Source: Curtobacterium guangdongense (GTDB taxonomy: Bacteria > Actinomycetota > Actinomycetes > Actinomycetales > Microbacteriaceae). From it: a stretch of 64,000 nt of DNA. Below the pieces are notes generated by a model, which made no database searches, was not told the origin of the DNA, and worked only from the letters and a program-made list of their open reading frames with translations. Below are positions 58,677 to 64,000 of this stretch, piece after piece (the stretch's first letter is position 1; the number at the start of each line of letters is the position of its first letter). The stretch covers positions 307,475 through 371,474 of the forward strand of contig NZ_JBMPIT010000004.1 in NCBI RefSeq assembly GCF_049341845.1, read 5' to 3'. Both the position numbers and the translations under genes were made by a program.

Positions 58677-59434
58677 CGTCGGTCGAACTCCACGATCGCC
58701 GCCACGTGCCCGGTGGCCGTCACCATCCGCTGGTGCCATTCGCGGGGATCACCGTCACGCCGATCGACGTCCTGCCCGAAGTCGTCTCGCGCCCGGAACC
58801 GGATGCCGTCACCGTGGAACGCACCCACGCTGCCACCCCGCGCGGCCACGAGCATCGGCCACGTGACATCGCTCGCGATCGAGGTCTCGCGGCTGTGTGT
58901 GACGATCGTCTGCGCGGTGGCACGGGTCATCAGGCGCATCGCGATCATCAGGTCCCACCGCTCGTCGAGGCCGTTCGCCAGTCCGTAGACGTGGTTGACG
59001 AGTTCCTCGGTGCGTCGGAGCCGCTCCGGCGCGTCTGCCATCGCGGCCGGGGAGCGCCCGACGACGAGGAGGTCCTGGTCGCGTTCGGCCAGACAGCGCT
59101 CCACCTCGTCCCGTGCGGTGCTCAGCCAGCGCAGGAGGTGGTCGAGGTCGGAGTAGAACACCCGGGCGAGGCCACTCGGGACACCGAGCGCGAGGGCGTC
59201 CTGTCGCGCGGTGCCGATCCCCACCGTGCCGGCACCGTGCTCGCCGAAGGTCGTCGGCAGGTCCAGGGCTCGCAGCGCGTCGATGGTCGCGGGGTGGGTC
59301 TCGGCCGTCGCGTTCACGGCCAGGGCTCCGAACACCTCGGAGAGGCTGCGGCCAGCGTGCTCGATGCCCGGGGCGAACCGGCCCAGCGGGTCGTGGCAGG
59401 TCACGGCGAGCGCGACGTCGCGGGTGCTGCTCAT
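58673..59434 (-). CDS. hypothetical protein in the APH(6)-like operon
   Basis: This 253-residue soluble protein has no family I recognise. It starts with a strand-loop region DVALAVTCHDPLGRFAPGIE, contains VFYSDLDHLLRWLSTARDEV (about residues 95-114), DLLVVGRSPAAMADAPERLR and a polar C-terminus (GDGIRFRARDDFGQDVDR). The layout of an N-terminal alpha/beta core with DLDH recalls nucleotidyl-sugar enzymes but is not decisive. It overlaps its neighbours by 4 nt on each side (ATGA), so it must work with the phosphatase and kinase. Confidence 0.65.
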   Translation of the reverse strand: MSSTRDVALAVTCHDPLGRFAPGIEHAGRSLSEVFGALAVNATAETHPATIDALRALDLPTTFGEHGAGTVGIGTARQDALALGVPSGLARVFYSDLDHLLRWLSTARDEVERCLAERDQDLLVVGRSPAAMADAPERLRRTEELVNHVYGLANGLDERWDLMIAMRLMTRATAQTIVTHSRETSIASDVTWPMLVAARGGSVGAFHGDGIRFRARDDFGQDVDRRDGDPREWHQRMVTATGHVAAIVEFDRR

Positions 59435-59970
59435 CTCGACCGCCCGACATCCGTGAACGGGACGTGCTCGCAGAACCCGACGGCCCTGCCATCGAGACCC
59501 GTGAGCGCTTCGATGACGAAGGCGTGCGTGACCACCAGGACCGCGGCGCCGTCCTGTGGGAGTCGCGCGAGCGCTGCGGTGGCGCGCTCGCGGATCTGTT
59601 CGGCCCCTTCCCACCGTGCTCCGGCCGGCGGGACTCCGTGATGGTCGCGGAACTGCTGCGTCGCTCGCTGCCAACCCGCATGGGTCTGCGTTGAGGAGAT
59701 GCCTGACTCCCACTCGCGGAGGTCGACGTCGACCGTCAGCGAGAGCTGTAACCGCAGCGCGATGATCGCCGCGGTCTGGAGCGTGCGGGTCATCGGTGAG
59801 CTCACGATCTCGGACAGACCGAGGCGCTCGAGCACTGCGGCGGCTTCGTGCGCCTGCTGTCGGCCGACTCGCGACAACGCCGCGGTGTCCCGAGACCGGA
59901 AGTCGAGGCCGCGAGCCTCGGTCGCCTCGTAGTCCGGCTGCGCGTGCCGGAGCAGGTGGATTCGGGACAC
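59431..59970 (-). CDS. histidine phosphatase family protein
   Basis: This 179-residue phosphoglycerate-mutase-like phosphatase has the active-site IHLLRHAQPDYEATEARGLD (His about residue 9; RHAQ instead of the commoner RHGE), SSPMTRTLQTAAI (about 57-69) and the second catalytic His in VLVVTHAFVIEALTG (about 146). It removes phosphate from a small molecule or protein. TAGTGT is 6 nt before GTG 59970. It heads the operon with the unknown gene and the APH(6)-like kinase. Confidence 0.9.
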   Translation of the reverse strand: MSRIHLLRHAQPDYEATEARGLDFRSRDTAALSRVGRQQAHEAAAVLERLGLSEIVSSPMTRTLQTAAIIALRLQLSLTVDVDLREWESGISSTQTHAGWQRATQQFRDHHGVPPAGARWEGAEQIRERATAALARLPQDGAAVLVVTHAFVIEALTGLDGRAVGFCEHVPFTDVGRSR

Positions 59971-60048
59971 CGCTCCACACTAGGACGACTGCCTCGACAA
60001 GCATGTCGAAACGGGGCACGCTCGGGTGCAGGACGAACGGGGGACGCA

Positions 60049-60288
60049 GTGAACCGAGTGGTGGCGTGGACTGCGGTTGCGATCATCAGCACGCTGATCG
60101 TGGTCTTCTTCGCGATGTACCAGGTCGGCAGCTGTGCCGACGCCGCACCGGGGCAGGGCGAGAGCGTGTGCACCTCCGGCCCCGCGATCGGCGTTCCCGG
60201 TCTCTGGGTGGTGTCGATCATCGGCGCGGTCGTCGTGGCCGTTGCCGTGTGGCAGATCGTCCGAGCGTGGCGGACCCTGTCACGATGA
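60049..60288 (+). CDS. small two-helix membrane protein
   Basis: This 79-residue protein has two helices (VVAWTAVAIISTLIVVFFAM and LWVVSIIGAVVVAVAVWQIV) around a short outer loop with two Cys (SCADAAPGQGESVCTSG), which could form a disulfide outside the cell. GTG 60049 follows GGGGGACGCA. Family unknown. Confidence 0.65.
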   Translation: MNRVVAWTAVAIISTLIVVFFAMYQVGSCADAAPGQGESVCTSGPAIGVPGLWVVSIIGAVVVAVAVWQIVRAWRTLSR

Positions 60289-60292
60289 CGTG

Positions 60293-60724
60293 GTGAACAA
60301 CGTCGTCCGCCTCATCCGCTCTGCAGCCCTCAGCGACACGGCGGAGTACGCGTACGCGGCCACGGCGCCCAGCGGCACGCGCTTCGTGTTCCTCGCGGGT
60401 GCGTGCCCGCTCGAGCCGGACGGTTCGACGGCGGCGGTCGGGGACTACGCCGGGCAGGCGGCGAAGTGCGTCGAGACGATGCAGGAGGCGCTCCGATCCG
60501 CCGGCGCGACCATCGAGGACGTCATCAGCACGCGGGTGCTCGTCGCGTCCGCCCGACAGGCCGATCTCGTCGCCGCGTGGGAGGTCGTGCGGGATGCATT
60601 CGGAACCCACGACGTCCCGAGCACACTGCTCGGCGTCACCGTCCTCGGCTACGACGACCAGCTCGTCGAGATCGAGGCGATCGCGGCGGTCCGAGACGCC
60701 GGATCGGACAGCCCGGTCCGCTGA
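60293..60724 (+). CDS. RidA (YjgF) family protein
   Basis: This 143-residue protein carries the RidA fold: YAYAATAPSGTRFVFLAGAC, GDYAGQAAKCVETMQEALRS (about residues 50-69), and VISTRVLVASARQADLVAAW (about 77-96). The usual active-site Arg is in STRVLV, while the C-terminal E of RidA appears in LVEIEAIA. Such proteins hydrolyse reactive imines/enamines or act as related deaminases. The start is GTG 60293 or GTG 60290, only 2-4 nt after the upstream stop. Confidence 0.88.
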   Translation: MNNVVRLIRSAALSDTAEYAYAATAPSGTRFVFLAGACPLEPDGSTAAVGDYAGQAAKCVETMQEALRSAGATIEDVISTRVLVASARQADLVAAWEVVRDAFGTHDVPSTLLGVTVLGYDDQLVEIEAIAAVRDAGSDSPVR

Positions 60725-60739
60725 CCCACGCACCAGGGC

Positions 60740-61471
60740 TCAGCGACCGCCGAGGGGGATCCCCGTCTCCTGTTCGAGCGCATCGACGAGCGCGTCGCGG
60801 AAACGACGGTCCGAGACGGCCGGGTGCGGTTCCTGCTGCTGCCCGTGGAACCAGTAACCGCCCGTGACGGTCGCGCTGGGGTCCGTCACGAGGTCCTCCT
60901 GGGTGCGGTGTCCGAGGGCGAAGTCGTCTGGGGCGCCGGCACCACCCATCTTCGTCGGCACCCACCCCGGGTCGACCGCGTTGCTGCGCACCTCGGGTCG
61001 CCGCTCGGCCACCGCAGCCATCAGCGCCGTCACGAAGAGCTTCGTGTCGGAGTAGCTGCTCGAACCGGAGCTCCCGCTCCAGTCCACGCCCTCGAGCCGA
61101 GGTCGGCCGCCCCGGTGCATCCCGCTGCTCAGGTACACGTGGCGGGCCGGAGACCGAACCAGCGCCGTGACGAGGAACGGCGCCACCACGTTGACCGGGA
61201 CGAGCGACCGGCCCGAGATGACACCGGCGTTGTGGATGACCGCGTCGAACTGCGGGCCAGCGTCGAGCTCTCGTGCGGCAGCGATCACGGCGTCGCGATC
61301 CGACAGGTCGACGACGACGAGGTCCGCGCCCCGCGCCGTCAGGTCGGACAACGAGTCCGCGCGGTCGGCGTTGCGGGCGTGCACGACGACGTCGTGTCCG
61401 GCGCCGAGGAGCGACTCGGCCGTCGCGCGACCGAGTCCGTCGGTGGAACCGGTCACAAGGATGCGGGTCAT
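60740..61471 (-). CDS. short-chain dehydrogenase/reductase
   Basis: This 243-residue SDR has MTRILVTGSTDGLGRATAES with the TGxxxGxG motif, VVVDLSDRDAV (about residue 50), AVIHNAGVISG (about 77) and a catalytic SSSYSDTKLFVTALMAAVAE (Tyr-x-x-x-Lys, about 135). ATG 61471 follows a strong GGAGGAGG. The C-terminal GGYWFHGQQQEPHPAVSD is typical of actinobacterial daunorubicin-reductase-like SDRs. Substrate unknown. Confidence 0.92.
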   Translation of the reverse strand: MTRILVTGSTDGLGRATAESLLGAGHDVVVHARNADRADSLSDLTARGADLVVVDLSDRDAVIAAARELDAGPQFDAVIHNAGVISGRSLVPVNVVAPFLVTALVRSPARHVYLSSGMHRGGRPRLEGVDWSGSSGSSSYSDTKLFVTALMAAVAERRPEVRSNAVDPGWVPTKMGGAGAPDDFALGHRTQEDLVTDPSATVTGGYWFHGQQQEPHPAVSDRRFRDALVDALEQETGIPLGGR

Positions 61472-61541
61472 GCATCCATCCTCCTCCGGCCCGCCGACCG
61501 ACGGGTGGCGCACTTCGACAGCGGAGTGGGAGGCTGCGGGC

Positions 61542-61946
61542 GTGCCCTCCCCACAGACCCCCAGCGAGGACGACCGCAGGATCGTCGCAGCGTGGGCAGC
61601 GCGGTTCGCCGCGGGACGCGCTTCCGGCGCAGCGACGTCGCCGGCGGGGAAGGCGGCGGCGTGGGCGGCCGGTCAGGCCTCCGGCGTCGCACACATGGGG
61701 GCACACGCCCTCGGCGCCGCGGCCTACGCGGCGAAGGCGGCCGAACTCGCCGACCCTGGACGTGGTGGCGCCGACGAGATCGCGGGGCAGATCGCGCACA
61801 TGAGCGAACCCGTGCGCGCCGCGCTTCTGCGGTTGCCGTTGCTCGGCGAGGACTCGTCCGGTCCGCTCGGCGCCGGACTCCTCGCCTCCGGAGTGCTCGG
61901 ACAGACCATCCGGACGATCCAGTCGGGACTCGCCGGCTCCGGCTGA
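61542..61946 (+). CDS. Imm5-like putative immunity protein, shortened
   Basis: This 134-residue Ala-rich helical protein matches the Imm5-like putative immunity family as I recall it: SEDDRRIVAAWAARFA at the start, AAWAAGQASGVAHMGAHALG and AAYAAKAAELA (about residues 40-75), and LRLPLLGEDSSGPLGAGLLA near the end. Compared with the remembered family layout, the stretch after DDRR--AAWAA that normally carries a LFE-and-DRPR helix appears to be deleted. No toxin gene is visible nearby. GTG 61542 is chosen from the reading frame. Confidence 0.65.
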   Translation: MPSPQTPSEDDRRIVAAWAARFAAGRASGAATSPAGKAAAWAAGQASGVAHMGAHALGAAAYAAKAAELADPGRGGADEIAGQIAHMSEPVRAALLRLPLLGEDSSGPLGAGLLASGVLGQTIRTIQSGLAGSG

Positions 61947-62021
61947 GCGACGGGTTCGTACGACGCTCCCTCGCACTGCGCGAGTGTCCCATCGCACACC
62001 GGACTCTGGCATCGTCGAGCC

Positions 62022-62615
62022 GTGCGCCCGTCGACGATCTTGCTCGCCGCCATCACCGTCGCCTTCGGAGTCGCGACGGCCGTCCTCGCGGTCCTGATCG
62101 GCACCGACGAGGAACGGGCCCTGTCCACCGAGCTCCGCCTCGGCATCCTCATCACCTTCGGGTTCGGCGTCGCCTGCGTCACCACCGAGGTCAACCACCG
62201 TCGGCGAGCGCGCCTCCGGCACAAGGGCCAGACCCATCCCGGCACCGCGTTCGTCACCGCGCACGCGACGGATTCGACGGCCGCCGACCTCGCCGCTTGG
62301 AACCCCAGCCTGCGCGTCTGGTTCCCGTGCGACCTGGGCTTCGACCACACGGGGATCACGAGCTGGTCGACGCGCGACGACGGAGAGGGGATGCCGATCG
62401 CGCTCCGTTCGGAGGTCCTCGGCTTCGACGTGTTCAGCGAGCCCACACCGCGCGGTGTCGCGTACCGATGGGGGATCGTGGTCCACCTCGCACCGAGGAG
62501 GTCGGGCCCCGGAGCGGTCCACCTGTGGGTGGCCGACGACCAGCCGGCGCAGGACGAGTACGCGATGCGCCGGACGATCAGTCGGATCGAGTCCGCACTC
62601 GGCACCGGTCGCTGA
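62022..62615 (+). CDS. hypothetical membrane-anchored protein
   Basis: This 197-residue protein begins with two transmembrane helices (STILLAAITVAFGVATAVLA and LRLGILITFGFGVACVTTEV) and continues with a soluble domain (about residues 65-197) rich in strands (SLRVWFPCDLGFDHTGITSW). No family is recognised. GTG 62022 has CATCGT 6 nt upstream. Confidence 0.65.
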   Translation: MRPSTILLAAITVAFGVATAVLAVLIGTDEERALSTELRLGILITFGFGVACVTTEVNHRRRARLRHKGQTHPGTAFVTAHATDSTAADLAAWNPSLRVWFPCDLGFDHTGITSWSTRDDGEGMPIALRSEVLGFDVFSEPTPRGVAYRWGIVVHLAPRRSGPGAVHLWVADDQPAQDEYAMRRTISRIESALGTGR

Positions 62616-62645
62616 CCGGCACCGTCCGGTGGCGGTGACCGGTCA

Positions 62646-62691
62646 CCGGACGGGAGGCTCGTGGCGGCCTGGCACCGAGCCTTCCGTCCGG
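62646..62691. repeat. palindromic repeat element, family 1, copy 9
   Basis: CCGGACGGGAGGC pairs with GCCTTCCGTCCGG with one G-T mismatch. The interior has the TCGTGGCGG and GGCACCGA variants facing each other. It lies between convergent stops (62615 and 62720), again in terminator position. Confidence 0.85.
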
Positions 62692-62719
62692 TACGGGGCG
62701 CGTCGTCGGGGCAGCCGGG

Positions 62720-62947
62720 TCAGCTGCCCGCCGCCCCGGACCGGTTCAGCCGGTCTGCGGCACGGCCGAGCAGCCAGTTCACCGCCCAGCCGACGAAACC
62801 GATCACCGGCAGGAACAGCACGGCCACGGTCCAGGCGACCTCGATCACGTCGTCCTCCATCTCCAACAGGTCGGGCCCGTCCTCCCCGGGTGGTCGCGGC
62901 TGCGCTGCAGACGGCAGCCGCGACCCATCGGATTCACTCCCCGCCAC
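62720..62947 (-). CDS. small PLDc_N-like membrane protein
   Basis: This 75-residue protein has an acidic, Pro-rich N-terminus and one clear hydrophobic helix (VAWTVAVLFLPVIGFVGWAV, about residues 37-56) followed by NWLLGRAADRL. The short helix-W-LPVIG pattern is reminiscent of PLDc_N/cardiolipin-synthase N-terminal segments. GTG 62947 is tentative; ATG 62860 would give 46 residues. Confidence 0.55.
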   Translation of the reverse strand: MAGSESDGSRLPSAAQPRPPGEDGPDLLEMEDDVIEVAWTVAVLFLPVIGFVGWAVNWLLGRAADRLNRSGAAGS

Positions 62948-63007
62948 CAGTCTGCGTCGGCCGGTCGGCCAGGGACATCCACCGAGAGGACGAATTCCGA
63001 GCCGGCG

Positions 63008-63775
63008 TCAGAGCCCGACGCTGCCCTGCGAGATCCCGCCGTCGATCGTCACCGTCGTGCTCGTCATGTACGCGGCCTTCCCGGACGCCAGGAACACGAC
63101 CACCTCCGCGATCTCGTGCGGCTTCGCCGGTCGTCCGAGCGGGATGGCCGCGTCGAGCTGCTTGAGCTTGTCGGGATCGGACGTCGTCGCCGTGTTGATC
63201 GGGGTGTCCACCGCACCGGGAGCGATGTTCACGATCCGGACACCGTGCGGGCCGAGCTCGACACCGCCGCTCCGCGCGAGCATCCGCATCCCGCCCTTCG
63301 ACACGCAGTACGCGAGGTTGCCCGGCATCGGCCAGTCCTCGTGCACGCTGGAGATGTTCAGGACCAGACCGCCGGAGCCCTGTGCGATGAACTGCTTGGC
63401 GGCCGCCTGCGTCCCGAAGAACGCGCTCTTCATGTTGACCGCCATCACCTTGTCGTAGCCCTCCTCGGTCTCCTCGAGCAGGGACTTCCGGTCCTCGATG
63501 CCCGCGTTGTTGACCAGGACGTCGAGGGATCCGAACGCGTCGACGGCCTTCTGCACCATGCGGTGCAGATCGGCCGAGGTCGTGATGTCCGCGTCGACGC
63601 CGACCGCGTGACCGCCGGCCTGCTCGATCCGGTCGATCAGCGAGTCCGTCTCGTCCGGGTGCGCGACGTAGTCGATGACGATGTTCGCGCCTTCGGCAGC
63701 GGCGGCGAGGCAGATCTGCTCGCCGATCCCGCTGTTCCCGCCGGTGACGACGATGGTCTTGCCCTCGAGCAGCAT
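63008..63775 (-). CDS. short-chain dehydrogenase/reductase, glucose 1-dehydrogenase-like
   Basis: This 255-residue classical SDR has IVVTGGNSGIGEQICLAAAA (about residues 8-27), VLVNNAGIEDR (about 86), the catalytic NLAYCVSKGGMRMLARSGGV (about 155-174) and the C-terminal VTIDGGISQGSVGL typical of FabG/glucose-dehydrogenase-like members. ATG 63775 follows AAGGAGACCGC. Cofactor preference is unclear because the residue after strand two (DYVAHPDE) suggests NAD. Confidence 0.93.
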   Translation of the reverse strand: MLLEGKTIVVTGGNSGIGEQICLAAAAEGANIVIDYVAHPDETDSLIDRIEQAGGHAVGVDADITTSADLHRMVQKAVDAFGSLDVLVNNAGIEDRKSLLEETEEGYDKVMAVNMKSAFFGTQAAAKQFIAQGSGGLVLNISSVHEDWPMPGNLAYCVSKGGMRMLARSGGVELGPHGVRIVNIAPGAVDTPINTATTSDPDKLKQLDAAIPLGRPAKPHEIAEVVVFLASGKAAYMTSTTVTIDGGISQGSVGL

Positions 63776-63880
63776 GCGGTCTCCTTGTGTGGGGGGATGG
63801 TGCGTCCCACGGTGCTCCGCCGCGGCTGGGGTCGCCCGCACGATCCGCTGAAGCATCGCGCAGGCAGCCAGGAGGACGCG

Positions 63881-63912
63881 GAAGGCGCCGCTCCGTCCGG
63901 AGCGGCGCCTTC
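63881..63912. terminator. 15-bp hairpin downstream of the partial right-edge gene
   Basis: GAAGGCGCCGCTCCG and CGGAGCGGCGCCTTC form a perfect 15-bp stem with a 2-nt loop. It lies 18 nt beyond the stop of the minus-strand gene that enters from the right edge and is suitably placed to terminate it. Confidence 0.7.
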
Positions 63913-63930
63913 GTGGCGATCTGGGGGGTG

Positions 63931-64000
63931 TTACTTGATCTTGGCGGTGATGGTGGCGGTGCCGACGAGGAGGCCGCTCTTGACGGCGTCGGTCTTGAAG
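63931..64000 (-). CDS. unidentified protein, C-terminal fragment only
   Basis: Only the last 22 codons and a TAA stop are inside the window; the gene enters from the right edge. The visible end reads FKTDAVKSGLLVGTATITAK and IK, a strand-rich, Lys-containing C-terminus. This is too short to assign a family. Confidence 0.55.
   Translation of the reverse strand, partial: FKTDAVKSGLLVGTATITAKIK

Overview
The window is chromosomal DNA from a very GC-rich actinobacterium, most likely a member of Microbacteriaceae (a Curtobacterium-like organism is my best guess, from memory of protein style only). The signs are strong G/C at third codon positions, many GTG starts, a monomeric NADP-isocitrate dehydrogenase, numerous TetR/MarR/MerR-controlled oxidoreductases, and many genes whose -10 box (TANNNT or CANNNT) ends 6-7 nt before the start codon, which is the signature of leaderless mRNAs. 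I see no rRNA, tRNA, CRISPR array, insertion sequence or prophage. Genes are packed with no gap over about 260 bases, and five convergent pairs overlap at their 3' ends.

Layout: 1-6.4 kb holds a DinB protein, a DUF6197-like protein, a phosphotransferase with a TetR regulator, a GAF/degenerate PP2C protein, and a ThuA plus Gfo/Idh/MocA pair that looks like 3-keto-sugar metabolism. 6.6-16.6 kb holds a DUF3817 protein, icd, a cation/proton antiporter, a TetR/GNAT divergon, a TMEM175-like channel, an M23 peptidase and a CNNM/CorC transporter. 16.7-20.3 kb ends with an EF-G-binding FBP (FusB-like) gene preceded by an 18-codon leaderless ORF and strong hairpins. 20.5-23.7 kb is a urate catabolism unit: an OHCU decarboxylase-HIU hydrolase fusion, urate oxidase and a convergent NCS2 permease, with the two promoters sharing one motif. 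23.8-36.4 kb is rich in aldo-keto reductases and short-chain dehydrogenases, several paired with their own regulator. 36.4-42.7 kb holds a YjdF-like/EEP/glycosyltransferase operon, an alpha/beta hydrolase, a secreted GH16 enzyme and the rifamycin-inactivating gene arr. 42.7-48.8 kb holds three textbook divergent regulator/target pairs with double palindromic operators. 48.7-64 kb is mixed: a peptidase, GNATs, a nucleotidyltransferase, two decaying genes, a GlxA regulator and exporter, MOSC, a serine hydrolase, an APH(6)-like kinase operon, an Imm5-like protein and an SDR.

The most unusual content is non-coding. Nine intergenic palindromes and one half copy share a GGACGGGAGGC outer stem and sit at the 3' ends of genes; one is a perfect 44-bp palindrome. 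A second family (GAATCGCGCGTAGGAGG half-sites) occurs twice with the same internal organisation, and several further very long hairpins are unique in the window. These look like dispersed palindromic elements that may also serve as bidirectional terminators. The other candidate novelty is the short-ORF and hairpin leader in front of the FBP gene, which looks like an attenuation device responding to the state of the ribosome.
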